From Roseivivax sediminis (GTDB lineage Bacteria; Pseudomonadota; Alphaproteobacteria; Rhodobacterales; Rhodobacteraceae): 64,000 bases of DNA. The position numbers and the translations under genes were made by a program. The stretch lies in contig NZ_FOMS01000002.1 of NCBI RefSeq assembly GCF_900112685.1, positions 62,001-126,000 on the forward strand, read 5' to 3'. Positions 18,212-28,121 of the stretch are shown piece after piece. Each line of letters opens with the position of its first letter. The first letter of the stretch is position 1. The notes beneath the pieces were generated by a model. It made no database searches. It saw nothing but the letters and a program-made list of their open reading frames with translations, and was not told where the DNA came from.

Positions 18212-19134
18212 CGGACGCGCCGGTCTACGACAAGGTCGCGCTGATCGGCCTCGGCCTCATCGCGTCGTCGATGTTCTGGGCGACGCGTCGGGCGGGCCTT
18301 GCGCGGGTCGTGTCGGGCTACGCGCGGTCCGGCGAAACGCGCGAGACGGCGCGGAGGATCGGGCTGTGTCACGAGGTCTGCGATACCCTGGAAGAGGCGG
18401 TTGCGGACGCGGACCTCGTCGTTCTGGCCGTGCCGGTCGGGGTCATGGGCGCGGTGGCGATGGCGATGGCGCCGTATCTGAAACCCGGCGCGACGGTCAC
18501 GGATGTGGGATCGGTCAAGCGCCGCGTGATCGAGGATGTCACCCCGCACATTCCCGAAGGCGTGCATTTCGTGCCCGGCCATCCGCTGGCGGGAACGGAG
18601 CATTCCGGACCGGAATCGGGCTTCTCCGCGCTATTCGAGAACCGCTGGTGCCTGCTGGTCCCGCCAGAGAGCACGGATCCGGCCGCCGTTGCCCGCCTGC
18701 GCCGCTACTGGGAGGGCATGGGCGCGCTGGTCGAGGAGATGGACCCCGATCACCACGATCTGGTTCTCGCCGTGACGAGTCACACCCCGCACCTCATCGC
18801 CTACACGATGGTCGGCGTCGCGGACGACCTGCGCCGGGTGACCGACAGCGAGGTCATCAAGTATTCGGCAGCCGGGTTTCGCGACTTCACGCGGATCGCG
18901 GCCTCCGACCCGACCATGTGGCGCGACGTGTTCCTGACCAACAAGGACGCGACGCTGGAGATCCTCGGGCGCTTCACCGAAGAGTTGTTCGCTTTGCAAC
19001 GGGCGATCCGGACCGGCGACGGCGATGCGCTGCACGCCTACTTTACCCGCACGCGGGCGATCCGCCGCGGCATCATCGAGGCCGGGCAGGACACGGAGGC
19101 CCCTGATTTCGGCCGCGTGAAGGTGGAGCGGTGA
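18208..19134 (+). CDS. tyrC: Prephenate/arogenate dehydrogenase
   Basis: 308 residues. A Rossmann NAD(P) domain opens with [14 protein letters not shown]. The substrate-binding residues [18 protein letters not shown] and the all-alpha dimerisation domain with [19 protein letters not shown] follow, matching the TyrA/TyrC family of tyrosine biosynthesis. ATGA overlap with hisC shows a bicistronic aromatic/histidine aminotransferase-dehydrogenase unit. The next gene overlaps its stop. Confidence 0.9.
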   Translation: MTDAPVYDKVALIGLGLIASSMFWATRRAGLARVVSGYARSGETRETARRIGLCHEVCDTLEEAVADADLVVLAVPVGVMGAVAMAMAPYLKPGATVTDVGSVKRRVIEDVTPHIPEGVHFVPGHPLAGTEHSGPESGFSALFENRWCLLVPPESTDPAAVARLRRYWEGMGALVEEMDPDHHDLVLAVTSHTPHLIAYTMVGVADDLRRVTDSEVIKYSAAGFRDFTRIAASDPTMWRDVFLTNKDATLEILGRFTEELFALQRAIRTGDGDALHAYFTRTRAIRRGIIEAGQDTEAPDFGRVKVER

Positions 19135-20126
19135 GGCTGGCCGGTCTTTTTCTGGCGGCCGTGTTGGCCCTGCCCGTTCATGCTGGCGCGCCGGACACGT
19201 CACCAAGGCCCGTTGCGCGCACGCCCACCGATGCGGAGGGCTCCGCCTCGGCGCTGATCGGCGTGGTACGGCCCGAAGATGTGGAAAGCGACACCCCCGA
19301 TTTTCGGCGAGAGACGGATCAGGCCGGGGCGGTGACGGGCGGCCATGTCCCCGGTTCGATCACCGCGCGGCTGTCTGACGCCAACCGCCCCGCAACTCGC
19401 CCCGCAAGCATCGTCGAGGCCGGGATCGCCGCGAAGATAATCACGCATTGGGAACGCCCCGCGGGCGATGGCGAGATGCCGGTTGCGGGCCGGCTGGCCT
19501 TCGCCGGTGCCAGCCAGCAGGCCGTGGCCGTCACCTTGCGGCCGGTGCGGCGCAGCCAGGCGCTGGTGCACGAGGCCATGGCGCGGCAGCGCGAGCGCCG
19601 GCGCGGGGCGATCTGCGGCGATCCGGCGATCCAGGGCGAGGCGGTGGGCTACGTGCCCGGGCGGATCCCGGCCTGCGGGATCGACGATGCGGTGCGCGTG
19701 CGCGCGGTCTCGGGCGTGGCGCTGTCGCAGCAGGCGCTGGTCGACTGCGGCACCGCGCGGGCGCTGAAGCGATGGGTCGACCGCGGGCTGAAGCCGGCGG
19801 TGGGCCGCGCCGGCGGCGGCGTGGCAGAGTTGCGCGTCGCGGCGCATTACATCTGCCGGACGCGCAACCATCAGCCCGGCGCCAAGGTCTCCGAGCACGG
19901 CAAGGGCCGGGCCATCGACATCTCGGCCATCCGGCTGCGCGACGGGACGAACATGACGGTGCTCGGCGGCTGGCGCTCGGCGAACCAGGGGCCGATCCTG
20001 AAACGCGCCTACCGCGCCGCCTGCGGAATCTTCGGCACGACGCTCGGCCCCGACTCCGACCGGTTCCACCAGGATCACTTCCACTTCGACACCGCGCGCT
20101 ATCGAAGCGGCAGCTACTGCCGGTAA
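19131..20126 (+). CDS. Extensin-like C-terminal domain protein, exported
   Basis: 331 residues from a GTG start overlapping the tyrC stop. A signal peptide ([20 protein letters not shown]) is followed by a low-conservation linker and a C-terminal Extensin_C domain (about 155-331) with two paired-cysteine regions. The metallopeptidase-like SEHGKGRAIDISAI and the ending HFHFDTARYRSGSYCR are present. The domain resembles LAS-type peptidases, and cell-wall remodelling is the family inference. Periplasmic location is predicted from the signal. Confidence 0.8.
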   Translation: MRLAGLFLAAVLALPVHAGAPDTSPRPVARTPTDAEGSASALIGVVRPEDVESDTPDFRRETDQAGAVTGGHVPGSITARLSDANRPATRPASIVEAGIAAKIITHWERPAGDGEMPVAGRLAFAGASQQAVAVTLRPVRRSQALVHEAMARQRERRRGAICGDPAIQGEAVGYVPGRIPACGIDDAVRVRAVSGVALSQQALVDCGTARALKRWVDRGLKPAVGRAGGGVAELRVAAHYICRTRNHQPGAKVSEHGKGRAIDISAIRLRDGTNMTVLGGWRSANQGPILKRAYRAACGIFGTTLGPDSDRFHQDHFHFDTARYRSGSYCR

Positions 20127-20220
20127 GCGCTGATCGAGCTGCCGCTCCAGGATATCTGACCGGCGCTCGACCGGGCGAGAGGCCGGCCCGCGCTGCGCTG
20201 CTCCGGGCTATCGGCGGCGA

Positions 20221-20937
20221 TCATGCCTGCTTCCTGGCTGGCGCCGGATCGCCGTTGCTTCGGCGCATCGTGACACCTGGTCGCTCCTCAGCGCGCTTGT
20301 ACCCCGGAGCCGAGAGCTTTTGGGATATCGCGTCAAGATCACCGGAAAGTTGAAGTGTGCGGGTCAGTTCTTCGAGAAACACGCGAGGGTCACGCCGCAC
20401 TTCATCCATGTCGATGATGATCGCGGGCACGGTGTCGCTCTCCATGAGAAAATCCATGGCCGGCACCCATAACTTCGCGTTGCGGTAAGCCGCGTTGATG
20501 TCCCCCTGGACCGATGCGTCGCGCTTCACGACGGACCGGCAAATCGCGACCGGATTCCGCACGCAGAGCACGAAAACCGGGTTGCGGAGAAGATCGGGCA
20601 TCTCATGAAAATACTGGGCTGCGCGCGGCAGCTTGAAGCCCCAGCGGGTATGCGATCCGTTCCGCTCCTCCACCAGTTTCCGGAAGGCCTTTCTCCGATG
20701 CAGGGGACGCTTGAAGAGCGTGCGGCTGGGGAGCGCGCGCATCATGTCCAGATCCTCGAGATTGTGCATCTGCAAGTTGGCGCCGATGAAGCAACCGAGT
20801 TCGTAGAGGGAGTAGGATACCACAGTCGTCATGCCGCGCGCCGGCCCGCCCACGACGAGCGTTTCCGTTCCAACGACGCTTGCGAGCAGCCCCGGGTTGG
20901 TCACCAGCATCGTCTGTTCAAGGTGAAACTCGGGCAT
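20221..20937 (-). CDS. Sulfotransferase-like P-loop protein
   Basis: 238 residues. The 5'-phosphosulfate-like loop GGPARGMTT (30-38) and the later VFVLCVRNPVAICRSVVKRD, which resembles the 3'-phosphate-binding RxP...S segment of sulfotransferases, suggest a sulfotransferase-family fold. Donor and acceptor are unknown. ATG 20937 has a GGAGG five bases upstream and is preferred over an in-frame ATG at 21000. The gene is isolated, flanked by about 95 and 180 bases of non-coding DNA, and looks visibly less GC-biased at third codon positions than its neighbours, consistent with transfer. Confidence 0.6.
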   Translation of the reverse strand: MPEFHLEQTMLVTNPGLLASVVGTETLVVGGPARGMTTVVSYSLYELGCFIGANLQMHNLEDLDMMRALPSRTLFKRPLHRRKAFRKLVEERNGSHTRWGFKLPRAAQYFHEMPDLLRNPVFVLCVRNPVAICRSVVKRDASVQGDINAAYRNAKLWVPAMDFLMESDTVPAIIIDMDEVRRDPRVFLEELTRTLQLSGDLDAISQKLSAPGYKRAEERPGVTMRRSNGDPAPARKQA

Positions 20938-21118
20938 CCTGCCTCCGGCGCAAAGTGTGTCGCCCCTGTCCGACGCCAGTGGCACGGTGTCAATTCGCAA
21001 CGCGCCGCGGCATCAGCCTGTTCACCTGCATTAAACGGAATATGAACGGCGCCGATTTCGACGCCGTCCGCAGAGGTGACCCGCTCTTGTTCTGTGGCGC
21101 CTGGGAGCGCGGGCGGGA

Positions 21119-21679
21119 TCAGCTATCGGGAGCGCCGCCGATCAGGGTGCGCAGCATATCTTTCGCGACGTCCGAGTCCCATTCGGCATCGCCCTGGAGG
21201 CGGGCGATCTCATCGCCCTCAGGGTTGAGGATGACCGTGATCGGCAGGCCGAGCACTGCCATTTCGCGCGCAAGCGCCGAATTGGGATCGCGCAGGGTCG
21301 GCAGGTTGTCGACGCCGATGTCCTCGAAGAACGATTGCATGGCCGGGCGCGGGCTGCGGCCGGTGGCGATGGTCACGACCTCGAAATCCTCGCCGCCAAG
21401 CTCGGTCTGAAGCTCGGAGAGCATCGGCATCTCCTTGCGGCAGGGCGCGCACCAGGTGGCCCAGAAGTTCACCAGCGCCCACTTGCCCTCGTAGTCCGAA
21501 AGGGAGGCAGGCTCCCCGTCGAAGGTCTCGAAATCCGCGGTGCCGGCGGGATTGGGCTCCGAATGGAAGGTGAGCTTCTTCATGTCGCCGTCCGCGAGCG
21601 CCTGCGCGGCCTCGATGTCGGCGGCGGCCGGAATTGCAAGCAGCGTGAGCGCGGTATAGAGCGCGAGGACCCGTTTCAT
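21119..21679 (-). CDS. tlpA: TlpA-like thiol:disulfide oxidoreductase, exported
   Basis: 186 residues. A signal peptide ([20 protein letters not shown]) precedes an AhpC/TSA-Redoxin thioredoxin fold with the active site WATWCAPC (C77, C80) and the cis-Pro region [12 protein letters not shown]. TlpA-type proteins act as periplasmic reductants, for example in cytochrome oxidase copper-site maturation. It is divergent from argH with only 21 bases between start codons, a conserved alphaproteobacterial arrangement. Confidence 0.9.
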   Translation of the reverse strand: MKRVLALYTALTLLAIPAAADIEAAQALADGDMKKLTFHSEPNPAGTADFETFDGEPASLSDYEGKWALVNFWATWCAPCRKEMPMLSELQTELGGEDFEVVTIATGRSPRPAMQSFFEDIGVDNLPTLRDPNSALAREMAVLGLPITVILNPEGDEIARLQGDAEWDSDVAKDMLRTLIGGAPDS

Positions 21680-21700
21680 TCTGCCTCCGAGAGGGTGACC

Positions 21701-23092
21701 ATGGCCGAGACGACCTCGAACGCAATGTGGGGCGGCCGCTTTGCCGACGCGCCGGACGCGATCATGGAGGCGATCAACGCCTCGATCGGGTTCGACAAGC
21801 GGCTCGCGCCCCAGGATATCGCGGGCTCGAGGGCCCATGCGGCGATGCTGGCCGCCACGGGCATCATCGAGGCTAGCGATGCGGAGGCGATGAGGAAAGG
21901 CTTGCTCACCGTCTTGTCAGAGATCGAGGGCGGCACGTTCGAATTTTCCACCGCGCTCGAGGACATCCACATGAACGTGGAGGCGCGGCTGACCGAGATC
22001 ATGGGCCCGGCGGCGGGACGGCTGCACACCGCGCGGTCGCGCAACGACCAGGTGGCGACGGATTTCCGGCTCTGGGTGCGCGATCAGCTCGATCTGGCGG
22101 AGGGGCAGCTCCTCGCGCTCTTGCGAGCGCTCCTCGCCCAGGCCGAGGCGGGCGCGGAGTGGGTGATGCCGGGTTTCACGCATCTGCAGACAGCGCAGCC
22201 GGTGACCTGGGGCCATCACATGATGGCCTATGTGGAGATGTTCGGGCGCGACCTCGGCCGGGTGCGCGACGCGCGGGCGCGGATGAACGAATGCCCGCTG
22301 GGCGCCGCGGCCCTGGCCGGCACGTCCTTCCCGATCGACCGGGAGATGACGGCGGAGGCGCTGGGCTTCGACCGGCCCGCGGCCAATTCGCTCGACGCGG
22401 TGTCGGACCGGGACTTCGCGCTGGAATACCTGTCGGTGGCGTCGATCTCGGCCATGCACCTGTCGCGCTTCGCCGAGGAGCTGGTGATCTGGTCCTCGGC
22501 GCAGTTCCGGTTCGTGACGCTGTCGGACCGGTTCTCCACCGGCTCGTCGATCATGCCGCAGAAGAAGAACCCCGATGCGGCGGAGCTGATCCGCGCCAAG
22601 ATCGGCCGGATCTTCGGCGCACAGGTGGCGCTGATGACGGTGATGAAGGGTCTGCCCTTGGCCTATTCCAAGGACATGCAGGAGGACAAGGAGCAGGTCT
22701 TCGACGCCGCCGACAACTGGGCGCTGGCGCTGGCGGCGATGGAGGGCATGGTGCGCGACATGAGCGCCAACGTCGATGCGCTGGAGGCGGCGGCGTCGAG
22801 CGGGTTCTCGACCGCGACGGACCTGGCCGACTGGCTGGTGCGCGAGGCCGGGATGCCGTTCCGCGAGGCGCATCACGTCACCGGCACGCTGGTGGCGCTG
22901 GCCGAGACACGCGGCTGTGACTTGCCCGATCTGACCCTCGCGGACATGCAGGAGGTGCACGGAGACATCACGGAGGGTGTTTTCGACGTCCTCGGCGTGC
23001 ATAATTCGGTGGCGAGCCGTACCAGCCTGGGCGGCACCGCGCCGGTGCGGGTGCGCGAGGAGGTCGCGCGGTGGAAGGAGATCGTGGGATGA
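21701..23092 (+). CDS. argH: Argininosuccinate lyase
   Basis: 463 residues, normal length. The fumarase/lyase signature [13 protein letters not shown] begins at residue 281, with the N-terminal MWGGRF and [16 protein letters not shown] motifs also present. It cleaves argininosuccinate to arginine and fumarate. ATG 21701 was chosen over a long upstream frame that runs antisense through tlpA. Its stop overlaps the start of a small lipoprotein gene. Confidence 0.96.
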   Translation: MAETTSNAMWGGRFADAPDAIMEAINASIGFDKRLAPQDIAGSRAHAAMLAATGIIEASDAEAMRKGLLTVLSEIEGGTFEFSTALEDIHMNVEARLTEIMGPAAGRLHTARSRNDQVATDFRLWVRDQLDLAEGQLLALLRALLAQAEAGAEWVMPGFTHLQTAQPVTWGHHMMAYVEMFGRDLGRVRDARARMNECPLGAAALAGTSFPIDREMTAEALGFDRPAANSLDAVSDRDFALEYLSVASISAMHLSRFAEELVIWSSAQFRFVTLSDRFSTGSSIMPQKKNPDAAELIRAKIGRIFGAQVALMTVMKGLPLAYSKDMQEDKEQVFDAADNWALALAAMEGMVRDMSANVDALEAAASSGFSTATDLADWLVREAGMPFREAHHVTGTLVALAETRGCDLPDLTLADMQEVHGDITEGVFDVLGVHNSVASRTSLGGTAPVRVREEVARWKEIVG

Positions 23093-23235
23093 GGCTTGCA
23101 GCCGTGTTTGCGTTTCTGGCCCTGGCCGCCTGCGGCGCCGACGGCGAGCCCGAGCGCCCCGAGCCGCGCGAGACCGGGCCCGGCGTCCGCTTCGACGTGT
23201 CCGGCAGCGCCGGCATCGGGGTCGCGTCGCGGTGA
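23089..23235 (+). CDS. Small lipoprotein downstream of argH
   Basis: 48 residues beginning [20 protein letters not shown]. The lipobox LAAC places the lipidated cysteine at residue 15; the mature part is short and rich in Pro/Glu ([12 protein letters not shown]). The ATG overlaps the argH stop (ATGA) and its own stop overlaps the next GTG start, so it is clearly within the operon. No function is known; small lipoproteins after argH appear to be common in this group. Confidence 0.7.
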   Translation: MRLAAVFAFLALAACGADGEPERPEPRETGPGVRFDVSGSAGIGVASR

Positions 23236-23516
23236 GGGCGCTTGCGGGGTTCGCACTCGCGCTGTTTGTCGCGGCGTGCGGCGCGCCGGATCCCGGTGCC
23301 AAGCCCCGGAAACCGGATGCCTCGGAATACTTCAAGGAAGATGCCCCCGCCTCCCGCCGGGCGAAGGAAAAGCGCGCCGCGATCCTGGCGGACGAGGACG
23401 GCGACGGCGTTGTGACGACCGGCTATGCGGGTGTCGGCGTGGGATCGGACGGGGTCATCGGCCGTGGCGGCTTCCTGATGCGCCGGGGCAACTTCACGCT
23501 CGGGATGGAGTTGTGA
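23232..23516 (+). CDS. Small lipoprotein, second in tandem
   Basis: 94 residues from a GTG start overlapping the preceding stop. Signal with lipobox LFVAAC (Cys at 16), then a charged stretch (ASRRAKEKRAAILADEDGDG) and a Gly-rich end. DEDGDG resembles a calcium-loop fragment but is too short to call. No family recognised. Overlaps the next gene by 4 bases. Confidence 0.65.
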   Translation: MRALAGFALALFVAACGAPDPGAKPRKPDASEYFKEDAPASRRAKEKRAAILADEDGDGVVTTGYAGVGVGSDGVIGRGGFLMRRGNFTLGMEL

Positions 23517-23827
23517 CCGGCCTGCGGCCGCTCTGGCTGGCGCTCGCACTCTGGGGCGCGGTGCATCCGATGTACTGGTTCGTGACCTATCTGTCGCAGA
23601 ATGACTGGAGCTTCGGCGCGCTGATCGACGCGTGGTACGTGAACGCCTCGACCACCGGGCTGACCTGGGATCTGACCATCGCGGCGGTGACGCTGACGCT
23701 GTGGATCCTGAGCGAGGTGGCGGTGCGGCGCAACTGGGCGGCGCTCTGGGCGATTCCGGCGACGTTCTGCATCGGGGTGAGCTGCGGGCTGCCGCTTTAC
23801 CTGTGGCTGCGGTCGCGGCCGGTGTGA
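23513..23827 (+). CDS. DUF2834 family membrane protein
   Basis: 104 residues with three hydrophobic segments, beginning MTGLRPLWLALALWGAVHPMYWFVTY. WSFGALIDAWYVN and the central TGLTWDLTIAAVTLTLWIL match the DUF2834 family of small integral membrane proteins of unknown function. GTG start overlaps the preceding stop. It is the last gene before a hairpin element and lysA. Confidence 0.75.
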   Translation: MTGLRPLWLALALWGAVHPMYWFVTYLSQNDWSFGALIDAWYVNASTTGLTWDLTIAAVTLTLWILSEVAVRRNWAALWAIPATFCIGVSCGLPLYLWLRSRPV

Positions 23828-23891
23828 CCGCCTTGCGGCGGTGCGAGAGCGCCGCTCTCGCGCTCTGGGGAGTATTTTCGACGAGAAGAAG
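23828..23891 (+). repeat. Dispersed hairpin/GAGTATTT element between DUF2834 gene and lysA
   Basis: Immediately after the stop codon there are two hairpins: CCGCC/GGCGG (23828-23841) and an 8-base perfect stem GCGAGAGC-GCC-GCTCTCGC (23843-23861). They are followed by the core GAGTATTT, TC, then GACGAGAAGAAG (23870-23891). The hairpins may act as a transcription-termination or mRNA-3'-end structure; no T-tract is present. Confidence 0.7.
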
Positions 23892-23947
23892 GGTGGAGCG
23901 GGAGCGCGGGCTCCGGTAGAGCGCGCGCGGACCCATGTGAGGCGTGA

Positions 23948-25222
23948 ATGGATCATTTTCTTTATCGTGACGGCGTGCTGCACGCCGAGGACGTGTCGCT
24001 GCACGAGATCGCGGCGGAGGTCGGCACGCCCGCCTATGTCTATTCGACCGCGACGCTGGAGCGGCATTTCCGGCTGTTCGACGAAGCGCTCGAAGGGCTG
24101 CCGCACCTTGTCTGTTTCGCCATGAAGGCGGCGTCGAACCAGGCGATCCTGAAGGTTCTGGCGCGGCTCGGCGCCGGGATGGACGTGGTGTCGGGCGGCG
24201 AATACGCGCGCGCCGTGGCCGCCGGCGTGCCGGGCGAGCGGATCGTGTTCTCGGGCGTCGGCAAGACCGAGGAGGAGATCCGCGCGGCGCTGACCGGCGG
24301 CGTGCGCCAGTTCAACGTGGAGAGCGAGCCGGAGCTCCTGGCGATCAGCCGGGTGGCGTCGTCGCTCGGCGTGTGGGCGCCGGTGACGCTGCGGGTGAAT
24401 CCGGACGTCGACGCGAAGACCCATGCCAAGATCGCCACCGGCAAGTCGGAGAACAAGTTCGGCGTGCCGATCGCGCGGGCGCGCGAGGTCTATGCCGAGG
24501 CGGCGCGGCTGCCGGGGATCGAGGTCGTGGGGATCGACGTGCATATCGGCTCGCAACTGACCGAGCTGGCGCCGTTCGAGGACGCCTATCGCAAGGTGGC
24601 GGAGCTGACCGAGGCGCTGCGCGCCGACGGGCACGACATCCGCCGGCTGGATCTGGGCGGCGGCCTCGGCATTCCGTACCGCAACACCAACGAGGCGCCG
24701 CCGCTGCCGTTCGACTACGGCGCGCTGATCCGGCGCACGGTCGGGCATCTGGGATGCGAGATCGAGATCGAGCCGGGGCGGCTGATCGCCGGCAATGCGG
24801 GGCTGCTGCTCGCCCGGGTGATCTACGTGAAGGAGGGCGAGGGGCGGCGGTTCCTGATCCTCGACGCGGCGATGAACGACCTGATCCGGCCGGCGATGTA
24901 CGACGCCTGGCACGACATCGTGCCGGTCATGGAGCCGGCGCCGGGGGCCGAGGGCAGTGTTTACGATATCGTAGGGCCGGTGTGCGAGTCGGGAGATACC
25001 TTCGCCAGGGCGCGCGAGATGCCGGAGCTTGCCGCCGGGGATCTGGTGGGGTTCCGGTCGGCCGGGGCTTACGGCGCCGTGATGGCGAGCGAATACAATA
25101 CGCGCCCGCTGGTGCCGGAGGTGCTGGTGAAGGGCGATCACCATGCTGTCATCCGCGCGCGGCCGACCTTTGACGAGATCATTTCGCGCGATACCATCCC
25201 CGGATGGCTGCAGGAGGACTGA
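23948..25222 (+). CDS. lysA: Diaminopimelate decarboxylase
   Basis: 424 residues, fold-type III PLP enzyme making lysine from meso-DAP. PLP lysine K60 in CFAMKAASN, HIGSQL, the GGGLGIPY phosphate loop, and the C-terminal GPVCESGDTF (catalytic Cys from the neighbouring subunit) are all present. Full length. It is separated from the argH group by a hairpin element and followed after about 55 bases by the TIGR02302 gene. Confidence 0.96.
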   Translation: MDHFLYRDGVLHAEDVSLHEIAAEVGTPAYVYSTATLERHFRLFDEALEGLPHLVCFAMKAASNQAILKVLARLGAGMDVVSGGEYARAVAAGVPGERIVFSGVGKTEEEIRAALTGGVRQFNVESEPELLAISRVASSLGVWAPVTLRVNPDVDAKTHAKIATGKSENKFGVPIARAREVYAEAARLPGIEVVGIDVHIGSQLTELAPFEDAYRKVAELTEALRADGHDIRRLDLGGGLGIPYRNTNEAPPLPFDYGALIRRTVGHLGCEIEIEPGRLIAGNAGLLLARVIYVKEGEGRRFLILDAAMNDLIRPAMYDAWHDIVPVMEPAPGAEGSVYDIVGPVCESGDTFARAREMPELAAGDLVGFRSAGAYGAVMASEYNTRPLVPEVLVKGDHHAVIRARPTFDEIISRDTIPGWLQED

Positions 25223-25277
25223 TCCGGCGGCCCTGGCCCCGCGCATTGCCTGCCGCGCGCCCCCGAAGGGAGAGAGC

Positions 25278-27938
25278 ATGGCCGAGACCGACCGTCCCGA
25301 CACCCCCCGCGCGGAGACCTCTCGTTCCGCCGCCGACATCCTGTCCGCCGTTGCCCGGCCGCTGGCGCTGACGCGGCTCGGCATGGTGGCCGAGCGCATC
25401 GTGCGGGCGTTCTGGCCGCTCTGGTCGGTGCTGTTCGTGACGCTGGCGGCGCTGATGCTGGGGCTTCAGGACCTCGTCACGGTGGAGGTCGTCTGGGCGG
25501 CCGGTCTGGTCGTCCTCGTCGCCGCCGGCTGGACTCTGTGGCGCGGTATACGGCGATTCGTCTGGCCTACGCGGGCGGGCGCGCTGGCGCGGCTCGATGC
25601 GACGATGGTGGGCTACCCGATTCGCGGCGCGCTCGATAGGCAGGCGATCGGGGACGCGGATTCGGCATCGGCGGCGCTCTGGTCCGCCTACCAGGCGCGC
25701 ATGCGGGCGCGGCTGAAGGAGGCGCGCGGGGTGCGCCCCGATCTGCGGGTCGCTGCGGCAGACCCCTTTGCGCTGCGCTACGTGGCTCTCCTGGCGCTGT
25801 GCACGGCGTTGCTCTTCGGGTCGGTGCTGCGAGTGGAATCCGTGACCGGCATGGGGCCGGGCGGTGGCAGCGAGCTTGCCTCCGGTCCGTCCTGGGAAGG
25901 CTGGATCGAACCGCCCGCCTATACCCGCAAGCCGGCGCTCTATCTCAACGACATTTCCGCGGCCGAGGTCGAGGTGCCCGAGGGCGCGCAGGTGACGCTG
26001 CGCATGTACGGCGCGCCGGGGAACCTGAGCGTGAGCGAGACCGTCTCGGGCCGACCCTTCGCGCAGAGCGTCGAAGAGGCCGAGGCCACCGCGCAGGAAT
26101 TCGCGGTCGCGAAATCGGGCCAGCTGGCCGTCGACGGGCCGGGCGGACGCGCCTGGGACGTGGTGATGCTGGCCGATTCCGCACCGCAAGTGGAACGGGC
26201 CGGCGCGTTCGAGACGACGTGGGACGGTGAGGCGACGCTGCCCTTCCGCGCCACCGACGACCATGGCGTTGCCTCCGGGACAGCTAGGATCACGCTCGCG
26301 CTGTCCGAGGTCGACCGCCGCCACGGACTTGAGCGTTCTCCCGAGGATCGCCCCGCGATCGAGATCGCGCTGCCCATGCCCATCGCCGGCGACCGCGCCG
26401 CGTTCGAGGAGGCGATGGTCGACAACTTCTCGCAGCATCCCTGGGCGAACCTGCCGGTGGAGATCGCGCTGTCCGTGACCGATGACGCCGGCCAGACCGG
26501 CACGTCCGAACCGGAGGTGCTGACACTGCCGGGGCGTCGCTTCTTCGACCCGATGGCGGCCTCGGTGATCGAGGCGCGGCGCGATCTGCTGTGGAACCGC
26601 GAGAACGCGGACGACGTGGCGATGGTGCTGCGGGCCGTCAGCCACCGGCCCGACGATGTCTTTCGCAAGGCCAAGCATTTCCTGCGCATGCGAACGATCC
26701 GAACGAATCTCGAAGCCTATGCCGAGGACGGGCTGTCCGACGAGGAGCGGGGCGAACTCTCGACCGCCTTGTGGGATTTCGCCGTCCTCCTGGAGGATGG
26801 CGACCTAGACGATGCCCGCGAACGGCTGGCGCGCGCGCAGGAACGCCTGAACGAGGCGATGCGCAACGGCGCCTCCGAGCAGGAGATCGCGGAGTTGATG
26901 CAGGAGCTGCGGCAGGCGACCGACGATTACATGCGCCAGCTCGCCCAGCAGGCGCAGCGCGAGTCCGAGGAAAATCCGGACATGGCGCAGAACCCGGGCG
27001 AGAACATGATGCAGATGTCGCAGAACGACCTGCAGGAGATGATGGACCGCATCCAGGAGCTGATGGAGCAAGGCCGAATGGCCGAGGCGCAACAGGCGCT
27101 CGAAGAGCTTCAGCAGATGATGGAGAACATGCGCGTCACCCAGGGCCAGGGTCAGGGCCAGCAGAGCCCGGGCGACCAGGCGATGGACGATCTGGCCGAG
27201 ACGCTGCGCGAGCAGCAGGACCTGTCCGACCAGGCGTTCCGCGATTTTCAGGAGCAGTTCAATCCCGGGCAGCAGCGCCAGGGGGAACAGGGTGAGCAGG
27301 GTCAGCAGCAAGGCCAGCCGGGCCAGCAACCCGGGCAGGGCCAGCAGCAGGGCCGTGGCCAGGGGCAGCAGCAGGGTCAGGGCCAAGGCCAGGGGCAGCA
27401 GCCCGGCCAGGGGCAGGGCGGCGAGCAATCGCTCGGCGACAGCCTGGCCGACCGGCAGGGGGCCTTGCGCGAGGAACTCAATCGCCAGCGTCAGAATCTG
27501 CCCGGCGGCGGATCGGAGGCCGGGGATCGCGCCGCGGAGGCGCTCGACCGGGCCGAGGGAGCTATGGACGGCGCGGAACGCGCGCTGCGCGAGGACGACC
27601 TTGCCGAGGCCATCGACCGGCAGTCGGAGGCGATGGAGGCGCTGCGCGAGGGCATGCGCAATCTCGGCGAGTCGATGGCCGAACAGCAGGACCAACAGCA
27701 GGGTCAGCCGGGCGAGCAGGGCACCGCGCAGGGGCAGGAGCCCGGCCAGCAACAGGATCCGCTGGGCCGCGACACCGGCTCCAACGGCCAGGTCGGTACG
27801 AACGAGACCATGCTGCAGGGCGAGGACGTGTACCGCCGCGCGCGTGAGCTTCTTGACGAGATCCGGCGCCGCTCGGGCGAAGGCGAACGCCCGGACGAGG
27901 AACTGGAATATCTCGAACGTCTGCTCGACCGGTTCTGA
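25278..27938 (+). CDS. TIGR02302/DUF4175 family membrane protein with Gln/Gly-rich tail
   Basis: 886 residues. Two N-terminal membrane helices (about 38-90) and a third near 170-190 anchor a large periplasmic region with Ig-like/beta segments (about 200-430). A coiled, Met/Gln-rich helical region (about 490-650) follows, then a low-complexity QGQ/GQQ stretch (about 660-717) and a helical C-terminus. This order is characteristic of TIGR02302; the function is unknown. ATG 25278 has the [15 protein letters not shown], preferred over an upstream frame overlapping lysA. The direct repeats encoding GQQQGQ-type units are at 27262-27424. Confidence 0.85.
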   Translation: MAETDRPDTPRAETSRSAADILSAVARPLALTRLGMVAERIVRAFWPLWSVLFVTLAALMLGLQDLVTVEVVWAAGLVVLVAAGWTLWRGIRRFVWPTRAGALARLDATMVGYPIRGALDRQAIGDADSASAALWSAYQARMRARLKEARGVRPDLRVAAADPFALRYVALLALCTALLFGSVLRVESVTGMGPGGGSELASGPSWEGWIEPPAYTRKPALYLNDISAAEVEVPEGAQVTLRMYGAPGNLSVSETVSGRPFAQSVEEAEATAQEFAVAKSGQLAVDGPGGRAWDVVMLADSAPQVERAGAFETTWDGEATLPFRATDDHGVASGTARITLALSEVDRRHGLERSPEDRPAIEIALPMPIAGDRAAFEEAMVDNFSQHPWANLPVEIALSVTDDAGQTGTSEPEVLTLPGRRFFDPMAASVIEARRDLLWNRENADDVAMVLRAVSHRPDDVFRKAKHFLRMRTIRTNLEAYAEDGLSDEERGELSTALWDFAVLLEDGDLDDARERLARAQERLNEAMRNGASEQEIAELMQELRQATDDYMRQLAQQAQRESEENPDMAQNPGENMMQMSQNDLQEMMDRIQELMEQGRMAEAQQALEELQQMMENMRVTQGQGQGQQSPGDQAMDDLAETLREQQDLSDQAFRDFQEQFNPGQQRQGEQGEQGQQQGQPGQQPGQGQQQGRGQGQQQGQGQGQGQQPGQGQGGEQSLGDSLADRQGALREELNRQRQNLPGGGSEAGDRAAEALDRAEGAMDGAERALREDDLAEAIDRQSEAMEALREGMRNLGESMAEQQDQQQGQPGEQGTAQGQEPGQQQDPLGRDTGSNGQVGTNETMLQGEDVYRRARELLDEIRRRSGEGERPDEELEYLERLLDRF

Positions 27939-27967
27939 TCGTCCGCTCCGCCATCTGGTGATTTCCT

Positions 27968-27979
27968 GACCGTTCGGTC
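27968..27979. promoter_or_regulatory. Inverted repeat upstream of the TRAP operon
   Basis: A perfect dyad GACCG-TT-CGGTC in the 183-base space between the TIGR02302 gene and dctP. It lies about 140 bases before the dctP start and could be an operator for the transporter or a short terminator stem for the gene before it. Only the symmetry is observed. Confidence 0.3.
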
Positions 27980-28121
27980 GGGGAATTCATCTTGCATCGG
28001 CAGCCGTTATTTGCATCCATCTCTGGGAGCGGAGTGCGGCGCCGTCGGCGCCGGGCCGCGACCGTCCGGGCTCTGTCCGGGCGCTGGCAGGTCGCCGTGG
28101 AGGGCGACAGGGGAGGACGAC

